This document shows, in pieces, positions 25,025 through 36,000 of a stretch of DNA of 64,000 bases. The notes under the pieces are model-generated. The model did no database searches. It was given only the letters and a program-made list of their open reading frames with translations, and was not told the origin of the DNA. Origin of the DNA: Ziziphus jujuba (lineage: Eukaryota; Streptophyta; Magnoliopsida; Rosales; Rhamnaceae). The DNA lies in contig NC_083386.1 of assembly GCF_031755915.1 (NCBI RefSeq), forward strand, positions 2,390,501 through 2,454,500, in the 5' to 3' direction. Numbering within the stretch: position 1 is the first letter of the stretch; every line of letters begins with the position of its first letter. A program made the position numbers and the translations under genes.

Positions 25025-27054
25025 TATTTTGTTTTTACAAAATTTCATTTATGTAAAATCATTTTCTTCTTTTCTTTTTATTTATTTTTTTAAATATGTA
25101 TTTTATTATAATTGTAAATTTGTTCATTGATGTATTTTATTATATTTTTATCGCATTGTAGTCATTTTCTTTATATTTTAATCATAAAATAATTTTTTTT
25201 ATATAAATTTCTAAAAAAATATATCAATTAAAAAACAAAATGGGGAAAACCGTCCCGTCCCGTCCCTGCCCCGCAAAATCCTCGATCCTGCCCCGCATCT
25301 AAAAAAAGGGGGAAAATCGCGGGGATGGGATGTAAAATTCCCCGCGGGGACGGGGACAGGATTTTAAAAACCGGTCCCGCCCCACCCCGTTGACATCCCT
25401 ACGTGTGGGTAGTGGAGTTGATCCTGCGGAGGATCTTAGCTGATATAAGCGCTTAAGGTGAGTAACCCACTTTTAAAAATATTTTGGGGTAATTAATTAT
25501 ATTTATGTGGTGTTAAATTGATATCTGGAATTTGTGCTCATGTGGTGGAATTTAAATATAATCGAGAACAAAATATTATTTTATATATATATATATATAT
25601 TTTTTTTCCATTGATGCTAAACGGAATTTTGGGTTACTAAAAATTTCCCGATTATTATTTTATTGTGATTTAATTGTATTTGTTATACATGAGAAAGTAT
25701 TTTCATTAATTAATTGTGTTTGGATTTTTATATTATTTTTGGGCATAATTGGTTTGAATATTTTAAAGAAATTATTTGCTTAATTGGTGGTTTAAATTTT
25801 ATAATTATGCCCGTGGTATATTATTGTTGAACCTCGTGTTATGAGAAAAATTATTGTTTTATTGTTATCGATGTTTTCGTACCGGGTTTGTTAAAGGAAA
25901 ATATGTGGGATGGTAAATGTGAAAATTGGTATATTTCCTACGGTAATTTTGGAAAAACGATACGGTTATGATTAATTTAGTCATTATTTTAGATGCACTC
26001 ATACAGTATTGGTGTTCCGGTATATATGTGGTTAGCGCGCCAGTATTATGTTTCCCGTGAGTTGCCATTGGACCGTGGGCAGGCAAGTTTGATATTGGCC
26101 ACAGCCGCCCCCCTCCTTGGCCAGGATGACGGTTTCAGCAGCGGTACTGTCGGGACGCCGAAGTGCCGTTTGCAAGTTTCTCTCTTTAACCCCCTGCCAG
26201 TCGGTGCTCGGGACGCTGGATATCGGAGGGCATCACTGGTATATGATGTGGTGCGTCAAGTATAAGTTTTCAGATAAAATTTCAAACCCCAAAAATGTTC
26301 AAAAAATTATTTATTATATTTATTTACATTTTAATTATATTTGGGGTATTTATTTATTTGTTGTTTATTAAGTTGTTTGATCCCTTGGTTTTCGGGAAAT
26401 GCGAATATCGGGTTTTGTGAAAATGTTTTAAAAAGGGAACATTTCCAACAGAGTGAATAGTGAGAGTTTTGAGAGAAACTATTATTTTCAACTGTTATTA
26501 TTTATTTACCTATTTAATTGCCGGTATTAATTAAATTCCCTTATTTGTTATATTATTATTATTATTAAAAGTGTTCAGTAGCTAGGGTCGCTCACTGAGA
26601 TGATTAGCATCTTACGTTTTTAAATTCCGTTCCCTTAGGTGCAAGGGGTGGTAGACGTTATTCCGGAGCGAACAAAATCTCCGCCGCTATCGTAGTTCGA
26701 GAAGTACCTTTGTACTTGTTATTTCAGTTGTAATATTTCTTTCATCTTTGTTGTATTTTCTATTAAATAGCATTTCACGAAGCTCTGTATATTATTCTGG
26801 ACACTTATGTTTTATTTATGCACTGGATTACTGTTATTCCTGTGAAGTGCTGTAAAATTGTGGAATCAATTTGTAGTATTGTGGGAGGAATAAGGGGATG
26901 AATATAGAAGTGTGTTTTCAGTGCAGATAATTTGTGGTAAGTCCAACCCTTAGGGGAGGTTCTGCCGGATTTTCCATTGGAGGGTCCGATAGGGTTTCCC
27001 TGGGATCAGGGCTTATCTAGGGTTCTGGTGAGGAATTTTGGAGGGGTCCTGACA
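23569..27054 (+). mobile_element. Large solo LTR, plus strand, nested in the opposite-strand LTR
   Basis: Begins TGTAACACCCCGACCC and ends GGGGTCCTGACA, with a 4 bp target duplication CTAC (23565-23568, 27055-27058). It is 3486 bp, of which 587 bp plus one 8 bp target copy belong to a hAT MITE, leaving about 2.9 kb, the size of the element at 42679. The inside includes a GC-rich part (24050-24780) with overlapping open frames on both strands and an AT-rich 3' part. No polymerase coding sequence is present. The 20.7 kb duplication begins inside it at 25644. Confidence 0.85.
24815..25401. mobile_element. hAT-type MITE inside the nested LTR
   Basis: A 587 bp element with 12 bp inverted ends TAGGGATGGCAA / TTGACATCCCTA (one mismatch) and a perfect 8 bp target duplication CGTGTGGG at 24807-24814 and 25402-25409. 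Eight-base duplications and TAGGG/CAGGG-like ends are typical of the hAT superfamily. The subterminal parts are GC-rich and complementary ('ccccgc', 'gcgggg'), and the middle is a (TA)n tract and AT-rich DNA. No transposase is encoded. Confidence 0.9.
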
Positions 27055-27486
27055 CTACCCTCGGTCCGATGACAACTACAGGACAACCTTATAAATCAAC
27101 CTGCACGCTAATCACATCCACAACTACAGAATACGGGTACATGTATGATGCATCTAAAAACTTTAAATTTTTATAATACTATTAAAATAATGAATTTTGA
27201 TAAAATAAGATAAAATAAAGTTTATGAATAATAAATAAATTAATTAATTTATGCATAAATATATTTTTTGGAAATACTAAATTTTAAACAAATATTTTTC
27301 TTCAAATCCATGAAATCAATTTTCACCAAAACAGTATAAAAATTCTTACATAATTTAAATCACATAAAAATAAAACATTTAAATCAAATAACAATTCCTC
27401 TTAAAATTTAAAACATATATAATATTCTTCAAAATTTTGAATGATATATAAAATATAACATGTGTGAACATCTTTATGTACTAAGT

Positions 27487-27514
27487 GTATATATATATAT
27501 ATATGTATATATAT

Positions 27515-27560
<46 letters not shown>

Positions 27561-27561
27561 G
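27487..27561. repeat. Compound (TA)n(CA)n(TA)n microsatellite
   Basis: TA tract, then about 13 CA units, then TA again, inside the outer LTR. The copy at 48231-48315 in the second duplication unit is longer, so this locus has changed length since the duplication. Confidence 0.85.
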
Positions 27562-29336
27562 TCTCATGTATGTGTGCATGCATATATATAAACTTAAGAA
27601 GTTAAAGTTGGGCATTATGATCACATAACTATAGTACACAGTATACAAGCATTTCAAATGTTCCAATTACTCACCCAACTCAAATGCCAACTAAAGCTTC
27701 CTGGCACCCATACACCATTTCTGTTCGTGAACCGGTAATTGAGTGTACAGATATATATATATATATATACACATATAGAGTACAACAACTCCTCCATATG
27801 GTCATCTTACTATATATACCCCAACTTAAGCTTTTACTAATTTGGCACCACTAACAACAAGTATCCCCATAAATACAAAGGAACTTAACATTACCCTTCT
27901 AAAGAGCTACCAACTATCACTTCCATAAGACAAGCAACAACTAAACACGATAAAACAGAGGACAAAGAAAATCTCTCTTGAGCATTATAAACCAGTAGCA
28001 TATATATATAATATATATATACATATAGGAACCTTGCTCATTTATAAACTCAAAATCCTCCAAAATTTAAACCACCTTAGCATTGTGAATTCTAAAACAT
28101 GTCAAAACCTCATATTGGTATGCACACGCACACATATATACGTATACGTATACATATATTTATAATTTATTCAAATTTCACCACAATTATGATATTACTC
28201 CAGAAATAACAAAATTCTAAATACCCACAAACAATTGAGATATTATAGATCAAATAGAAGCTTGAGAGACATAATTTACCAATATTTAAATTAACTTAGC
28301 TTAACTCGTCGGCGGTGGTCGGAATTTCTGTCAAAAAATGCTGTCAAGTGTGTCCTCTTGGTGCACCACAAACGAGCTCGAACTGAGATACACAGGGATC
28401 ACCATCGTCTTTAGAAGGTTCAGATTAGTGAGAGAGGACCAGAAGTTGACCGGAAACGGCCAAAATCCGATGCATTGAAAGGAAGCCAGCCGCCGGCTTT
28501 TATGGTGTTTTCCGTCTCATCTCCCACCATGTCGGTGAACGGCGAGCACCATGGAATTTCTGGCGTGATGGGTCGTCAGCTGGCCATGGCATTGATGCTC
28601 AGTCCGGCCGGAATTGATGGCAACATAAGGAGGAGGATGACCGGCAGGGAGGAAGAGAAGGAGAGCTCGAGAGAGTTCCAGAAAGAAGAAGAAGAAAAGG
28701 AAGAAGAAGGAAGGAGAAGAGGGGCCTGTGGGTGTTTTTCCCACGTGGGGGAGAAGAAAAGAAAAAGAAAATAAATAAATAAATAAATAAAATAATATTA
28801 AAATAATAATATAATATAAAATAATAAAATAATATAATATTTAATTGGGTGAAATGTGGCATTTTCTTGTCGTGACACATGGCACCCTTTATAATGTTAC
28901 ACGTGGTATCACTGTTCACGCACACACATACCGATAAATACTAACAGCTGTCTCGGAAAAACTTCACAGGTCCGTAACTTTCTAAACACATGTCCAAATC
29001 GGGTGTGTTGCTAATCTACAAACTCGTATCAATGAATACTTCACAACCAACATAAGTCAAAGCTCGATTTTATAATAATAAAAAGTCAACTTCGGCATCC
29101 TCGGACAGTTCGGACCTCAATATGTTTTACTTATAACTTTCAAACCGTAGCTCCGTTTTTTATGTGCTACTAGTCTACGAACTCGGGTCGATACGTACTT
29201 CATAATAGTGCCTTGGTCAACCTAGAATTCTTACCGAGTCAAAAGGTCAAAGTTTGACTCTTCTCGGTCAACGACGGTCAACTTTGATCAGCTTAAGAAA
29301 TTTCCGATGTACTTCGAGACGGGATGTTACACTAAC

Positions 29337-29548
29337 ATCGAGCTACCATGACATAAAGCACACATCATTAAGGCAAGAGAAGCAGTTGTTAAGCTGGTTG
29401 TCAAAATCATTGCGAAATAATAGATTAATATTTTTCCAAATGTCGCCCATGACGTAGATTGGATGAGAATGGAGATAATGGACAAGAAAAATGCAAGTAA
29501 ATCACAGACGATGGAAAAATGTGAATTGTGTTTTTCCCCTTCATGCAA
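29337..29548 (-). pseudogene. PGG-domain fragment interrupted by the large LTR
   Basis: The minus-strand frame encodes a decayed part of a PGG domain (FSIVCDLLAFFLSIISILIQ, then KILIYYFAMILTT...ASLALMM), covering helices 2 and 3. The PGG motif and the ankyrin exons are absent. The outer LTR inserted at its downstream end. The duplicated unit keeps only the upstream two thirds. Confidence 0.65.
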
Positions 29549-29749
29549 TAGATATGTCTTTATTGCTGTTTGCTGGGCTTACAACATCATATCTGAAGTG
29601 GGTTGGTAGTTTATATTTTGTTAAAACATCTAATGTCAAATGCTTATTAAGATATAATAAGCTCGACTTCAGAATTCAAATTGAACGCTGGACTTGAAGT
29701 TAGAAGTTGACTTTTAGAATTGCTATGAAAACAACAATTTATTCAATCA

Positions 29750-31360
29750 AGGTTTTATATCATTTTTCTGATTCAATATATTTGAAGAAATCCATATTAT
29801 GCTTCCAAATCCCCCCATGAATTCTATCTTTTTGGTCTAGTATTATTTTATTTAATTTTTGGTGTACTAAAAATATTTTTACTAGAAAAAAAATTCCAAT
29901 TTTAGTTTTATTGTATTTTCTTCTAATTTTTATTTTTGTAATTTTGTTCTAATTTTTTTATGGTTTAGGTGTAAAAAAATATTATTAATTTTTGGTCTAA
30001 TAAAAAAAATTTTATTAGAGGAAATTTCCAATTTTATTTTTATTTTTTTGGCTAATTTTAGGTACAAAACATTTAATTTCTTTGAAATTTAGTTGAAATA
30101 AAATAGGAATGGATAAAAATTTTCAAATAGATTACCACAGATATAAAATAAAAAAAATAAAAAAAATTATTTTTTTCAACATTTTAAAAATTTTTTAACT
30201 AAAAAATAAATTATGACATTAGTATACTGACATCATCTAACGGTAAAATTAATACAGTTAATTAATTAGACTGATTTATAACAAATTTGAATCTAGATAG
30301 TTAGTTTAAGCAATTCCAAATTTCAAAGTTTGATTCACATAATTCTGAAACTTTAAGTACTAATAAACAATTAAGCATTTTTCTTTTTTCTTTCTCACAT
30401 TCTCACTAACGTTACTATTACAGATATTTCTTCAAACTTACACTCCATTCCTTGAAACCAAACTAGTTCTTTCCTTTCATTTTCTCTTTGTACGAACTTA
30501 TTCTTTCTCTGCTTGCCTTTTACCTTTTCAAAAAATAAAAAGAATCAAAGGAAAAGAATAAGGGTTTTCATTCATTTTCGCTGAACTGAAAGCAGAGAGA
30601 ATGAGTTTAGATTTCCAAGCAGTTTGAAGCGTTAGGATAAAAGTAAGGTTATTCTTTACTTAGGGGTTATTGTAGATAAAACATGGTCAAAAGGGAAGAG
30701 CATGGTTGCCAAATACAAAATGAAAAACTAAGAAATTTTTTTTTCATTTTTTTTTGGGCCGAAAAATAATTATGACATCCACATTTTGACGTCATCTAAC
30801 GGTAAAATTAATACAATTAATTATTTAGACTGATTTGCAACAAATTTGAAACTGCAGAGTTGATTTAAGCAATTTCAAATTTCAGGGTTTTATTCGTGTA
30901 ATTCTGAAAACTTATATACTAATCATCAATTAACCATTTTTCCTTTCTCTTCTCACACTCTCACTAACATTATTGTTACAGATCTTTCTTCGAACTTACA
31001 CTTCATTCCCTAAAAACAAACCACTTCTTTCCGTTCATCTTCTCTTTGTACAAACTTATTCTTTCTTCGCTTGTCTTTTACCTTTTCAAAAAATAGAAAG
31101 AATCAAAGGAAAAGAATAAGGGTTTTCATTCATTTTCACTGAACTGAAAGCAAAGAGAATGAGTTCATATTTCCACGCAGCTTGAAGCTTTAGGATAAAA
31201 GTAGGGTTATTCTTTAATCTTGGGGGGTATTGTAGATAAAATATGGCAAAAAGGGAATTGCGTGGTTGCCAAGATAGTGCATTTGGCCCCACTATTCTCT
31301 TTCATTTAAGGAAGGAATTCACACCCTGCTCCTAATAGATGGCTGTGACACAATGAAAAA
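29750..31360 (+). repeat. Tandem repeat array (about 0.6 kb units), left of copy 2
   Basis: Two full units and one partial unit. Each carries 'ctcactaac..tatt.ttacagat' (near 30403 and 30954), a purine-rich stretch 'agaatcaaaggaaaagaataa', 'gcatggttgcc', 'gcatttggcc', 'tctaacggtaaaatta' and 'gaaac.tcaagtactaat'. The same unit recurs at 39950-46361 and in the second duplication unit. The 'tctaacgg...aagtactaattagcaatta' part also occurs as inverted arms near 39950-41345. No coding frame is shared by the units. The source could be the long ends of a Mutator-like or foldback element. Confidence 0.7.
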
Positions 31361-31682
31361 AATTTATAGTATACAATACTAAAATTGATACATGCCAAAA
31401 CAAATACATATTACAACATATGCTAGTTTTTCACTCCAAATTAGTTGTAATATTTTTTTACGACCAGACCATAAAAAATAAAAATTAGAAAAAATAAAAT
31501 AAAAATAAATTTTTATGCTTTTTTTTTATTATTTTGTCTAATATAAAAGTAATAAATTTATTACTATTGATTTTATTTATTTTTATTTTTATTTGGTCAT
31601 AATTTTTTACAAACTAAAGATATGAAAATTAGAAACTTTTTTTTTTAATAAGAAAAAAGGAAATTATAAACATGATTTACTA

Positions 31683-32396
31683 GCTTTTTTCCTGTCCACT
31701 TTTCCTATTCTCATCCACTTGCTCAGTTGGGCATCACTTTTGAGTTAAAAGACCTGGGAAAATGCCATTCTTTTCTTGGTCTTCAAGCCAAATTCTTTAA
31801 GGGAGGATTATTGCTACACTCAAAGTACACTCATGACTTTCTAAGTTGGGCCAATATGTTGTATGTTTCATCAATTTCAACTGCTATAGTCCTATTGTGT
31901 CAAAGTCAAAGGGAACAGTGGATTGTGACCCTTTGTTTTCTTCAACAAAGTCATCAAACTTTATCAGACTGTTCAAATGTTGATTGGGGAGGGTGTCCCA
32001 TCAATTATCTATGTATTTTCTTGCGTTAATTGTATGATCTCATGTTGTTTGGAAAAGCAACGTACAGTTGCAAGATCAAGCACAGAGGCTAAGTACATGC
32101 TATGGCAACAATAGCATCGGAGCTCACATGGATTACTTATTTGTTGCAAGATATCCGTATTACTTCATCTAAACCAGTCCAACTATTTTGTGATCATTTA
32201 GATGTCTAAATATGTACATAAATCCTGTTTTTCATGCAAAAACTGAACTTATTCATATTGATTATCGTTTTATTGATTATCTATTATGTTCCATCAAATC
32301 GACAAATAGCATATATTTTTACTAAATCTCTGATCAGGGATCCTCAATAGAGCTTCCGCTTGTTCACAATGTTCCCCTCTCTAGTTTGGAGGGGCC
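31683..32396 (+). pseudogene. Chimera of PGG fragment and Copia RT/RNase H remnant
   Basis: The first ~40 bp encode a piece of PGG helix 2 (LAFFLSTFPILI). They run directly into Copia reverse transcriptase text (LGITFELKDLGKCHSFLGLQ, then GGLLLHSKYTHDFLSWANM) in the frame 31727-32029. Broken RNase H sequence follows (SSTEAKYM-like at ~32070, FCDH at ~32190), then a PPT-like run GGAGGGGCC just before the LTR at 32397. Stops and frameshifts are frequent. An old Copia copy entered a PGG exon fragment and was trimmed to its 3' end. Confidence 0.7.
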
Positions 32397-32668
32397 TGAT
32401 AAAGCATCATCACCAACCAAAATCGAAACAGTTGTTGAAAGAGACATGTGTATGTAAAACAGTGCAAGGTGATAAGAACCAACACTTTCAAAAGTCTTGT
32501 TAGCTAAGTGTAATGTTTTGAATATTCCGTAAGTTTCGGTTATGTATCATGTATATATTACAGGATATAACTATTGTAAACAATCAAGACTCAAAAGCAT
32601 CAATACAAGTGTGAAATATTCATTCCATTCAATATTACTTTTCGTTCACTCTCTTTTGCGTTTACTCA
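32397..32668 (+). repeat. Copia 3' LTR upstream of copy 2 locus
   Basis: 272 bp, TGATAAAGCATC...TTTGCGTTTACTCA, directly after a polypurine tract (TTTGGAGGGGCC). Related remnant at 9222-9490 and duplicate at 52852-53123. The left LTR and the rest of the element are gone. Confidence 0.75.
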
Positions 32669-32769
32669 AATATGAATTTCAACCTCTTTTGGTGCTTTTA
32701 TTTATTAATAAATTTTAATTTTCTTTCTCTCGGTCTTTTTCTCATTGTTTTTTCTTTTCCCTCTACTTC

Positions 32770-32791
32770 CCCCCCCCCCCCCCCCCTCTCT
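32770..32791. repeat. Poly-C tract
   Basis: A run of about 17 Cs followed by CTCTCTC. The matching run in the second duplication unit (53225-53240) is shorter, so the tract has changed length since duplication. Confidence 0.7.
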
Positions 32792-33040
32792 CAAGATCTT
32801 AATAAGAGTTGCCATTATATTGTAACGATTTTTTTTTTTTTGGGGCAAACCAGGTACAAAAGTGCAATTTAAAAAAAAAAAAATCATTGCTAATGAATTA
32901 AAATCAAATTGAAAGCAGTGCATCATTTCATAAAACTAATAGTGGAGTTCATTGGAAGTACTTAACAATATCCAGCACGGCTAATACATTACATAGGGAG
33001 TTCCATCATTGACATGCAATTTGAATTTAAATATAATGTT

Positions 33041-36000
33041 TCAACTCCAGAGTCCAAAACGACTTCTGACGATCTTGGGAGGCGCAAATCTTCTAGCTGT
33101 TGCGTATAAGTTGCCCAATAATAGAGAAGAAGAAAAAACAAAGACGTAGAAGCCAATAAACATGATGAGAGTCGTAATTATATCTACATCCTTGAGGTAC
33201 TCGTGGTTCTCTGTTCTAGGGATGACTGTCTTTATGCCTTGGTCAAAGGCAAAAACCATGGCAAAAAGTGCGAATCCTGTAAGATATCCTGTCAAAGCAA
33301 CTGGGAATAAAGTGGCTGTGAATATTTTTCCTAATAGCGTGAGAAAAAAGTGGAGCAACAAGGACGCAGTAGATAGAGAAAGAGCCAATTGATCATAAAA
33401 CAGAAACCGTTTGAATTCTTTAGTTCTGTGGAGAACTGGTAGCCCTTGGTTGTTGTAACCACCGGGCATTGCAAAAGCGGCCGCAAAAGTGGCGGTGGCT
33501 ATGATTGTTGCTACCAGTATATTGAGGTTGGTGAAATCGTTCATCATATTTTCAAATCCTCCTTCATTTTTAGACAGCTCCTTCTTGTCTGATGATACCA
33601 TTACCATCTTTTCAGGCTGGTTCCGGCCGGCTTCTTTGTTTTCTTCAACTTGTATTTCAACTTCTTTCTTTTCCTTACTCTCTGCTTCATTAATTTGCTG
33701 TTTACAGCCGGCTTCGTCTTCTTCAATTTGTATTTCATCTTTTTTATTTTCCTTACTCTCTGCTTTATTTGTTTTTCTTGTATCCACTGGTGGTAAAACA
33801 ATTTCTATCTCCAAACCCACCATGATCTTCAACTGGACCACATCCATTACACTTTTCAATTAGAGCAATTAGCTTGAAAATATTTATTAATGCCAACACA
33901 CATGTCTTTGGATGCATAAAATTAACCAATACTATAATTGGTTTGAGAAAGGAAGATCAGCACAGAGACAAAAATTACTACAACGCTAAACATATGTGTG
34001 TGTATATATATATATAGATCTATATATTGACATTATAAATAACGAGTAAACCATATCATTTCTTCTATAAAAAAGGTAAAAAAAAAAAAAAAACTTTAAA
34101 ATTACATGAATATTAGAATTTCTTTTCAAAATTAAAGAATTATAAAACAAAAAATCGAATTGTTATATATAAATATAGTCGGAACAAAAATATGTATATA
34201 TATATATATATATATGTACAGTCCGTTTATGGTGCGGACCACAGTATTGGTGACGGTTTTTCATAGTATTGGTGACGATTTTCTAAAAAACCGTCGTTAG
34301 TACTATGAAAAACCATCACTAATACTGCGGTCCTCATGCGGACCGTCCTCACCATAGAATTTTCGTATATATGTATATATGAAATTTATTATTTGACCAC
34401 ATCTACGTTTATTCTTTTAAATTTCTTAATCTCATACCTAGTAAATATATATATTTTTTTTCAAAAGTTAATGCTTGGCTAATGATGTATCATGTATACC
34501 ATCAGATATTCTCTATTGTACATCTGAGTCATATTATATCTCATATATGCATATTAATTAGATGATGTAGGCCATGCATTCATATATAGTTCTATTTTGC
34601 ATGTGTGCCAGAAAACTTACAATTTCAGTATCCTGTAGTTCCTTGCTTGATAGGATTATGTCAACAAATGTCATTTTGTCCTTGTTTGTAGCTCCTTTGT
34701 CAATTCTTGAGTCATTTGTAAGAATTCTTAAAATATGGAAATCTCCTACAGTAGCGGCTACATGCAAAGCTGTATTTCCTTTGTTATCTTGGAGATCTAT
34801 AAGATCCTGAAATGCCATGGCCTGATCTAGGAGAAATTTCACCGCCATTACCTTTCTACTTTCCACCGCAATATGAAGAGCTGTCCGACCATTGTTATCC
34901 AACAACTCACAAACTTCTGGACAGCTTTTCATCAGCACTCTAATGACAGCATCATGTCCTTTCTTTGCTGCAATGTGAAGGGCAGACATACCTTCTTTGT
35001 TCTTTGAGAAAGGAAGGCTCTTACTCTCTTTCTGCAAAAATTGTTCAACAAGTACCGCATTGCCAATATGTGCGGCATAGTGAAGAGAAGTCCATCCAAA
35101 ATCATCAGCTTGTTCTAGTTCTGAAGCTTGTTGTTTTTCCAGAGCCTGAAACCCATCATCTACATAGGAATCGAAAAATTGTAGATTAGGGCAAATTAGT
35201 TAAGGAAAGTAAATATTTATATAGCATATATATTCAAATGCACTTCACTACCCATCTAATTTGTATTGTTTCAATTGAAGGGAGGCTAAATGTTCAATTG
35301 AAACCTTCCAATTTTATTTTTGTTTGCAATAGCTAGAGAACTAAAAAATTGTTTAATGATCAAGGGATACATGTGCACCCCACGTGTTGACTATTTTGTA
35401 TAAAAGATAAATAGGTGGTAAAAATGGCAGGCAAATATTATATTTTCACAACCTAAAAGATACAAAGATGATAGGCACCGAAAAAAAAAAGGCTTGGGGC
35501 TCTGCACTTAATTACGAAAAAAGGTTTTGGCTGCCTTTGAAATAGTTAAAGTAAGTATTCATTTATTAGAACGGCAGCCAAACTGGGATTTTTTTACCAT
35601 TCTTTTTCTTACAAGTTCCTATATATACTGCAAAAAAATTGAAAAGAGTTAATTTCGTCGACCCCAAAAGCTTATTTTAAATACAATTTAATATCCTCAA
35701 ATCTAAAAATATCATAAGTCTCTTCTGTATATTCAAAAGTTATTATATTCCTTCTTTATTGTTTCATTCACACTACTCTAATTAATATCATTCACACCTC
35801 CTACTGTATTTAAAACAAAGCTTTAATTTGATTCATACATCTGATTTAAAAAATATCGTAAATCTCTCTCCAATTTTAAAAGGTCATTAAGTTTCTTTAC
35901 TTATTGTTTCATTCACACCTGTTCGATATCATTTACATCCCCTATAAATGTGCTAGTTCTAATTTTTAAAATCATAAAGTAATAGATTGTAATTTGTGCA

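Larger units (their letters stand above)
22371..29331 (-). mobile_element. Large solo LTR, minus strand, with a nested LTR inside
   Basis: The plus strand opens TGTCAGGACC and closes GGGATGTTACA, so on the minus strand it runs TGTAACATCCC...GGTCCTGACA. A 5 bp target duplication CTAAC flanks it (22366-22370, 29332-29336). Removing the inner element (23569-27054) leaves about 3.47 kb. No gag, pol, primer site or second LTR is present, so a solo LTR left by LTR-LTR recombination is the simplest reading; a non-coding (LARD-like) element is the alternative. It lies next to a decayed PGG fragment (29337 on). Confidence 0.8.

Noticed and set aside
24006..25048. Overlapping open frames of 100-203 codons on both strands (Pro/Arg/Ser-rich), and similar ones at 43110-43868
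   Set aside because: They lie in the GC-rich part of the LTRs, overlap on opposite strands and hold no known domain. Low stop density from GC content explains them.
24815..25401. Possible GC-rich gene or CpG island promoter
   Set aside because: The 8 bp target duplication and inverted ends show it is a hAT MITE.
26117..26371. 84- and 90-codon frames repeated at 46711-47089
   Set aside because: Inside the LTR and only duplicated with it; no domain and no similar open frame kept in the LTR at 42679.
27401..27583. Tyr/Ile/Val/Cys repeat peptides
   Set aside because: Translation of TA and CA microsatellites.
28475..28925. Frames of 75-108 codons (Glu/Lys-rich and Phe/Leu-rich), repeated at 49231-49681
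   Set aside because: They sit in the outer solo LTR across a purine-rich tract and its complement. Their identity in both units comes from the recent duplication, not from selection.
29750..31360. A direct-repeat array that could be mistaken for CRISPR or a centromere satellite
   Set aside because: Units are ~0.6 kb, imperfect, few in number and share sequence with a foldback element; no spacers or cas genes, and this is plant DNA.
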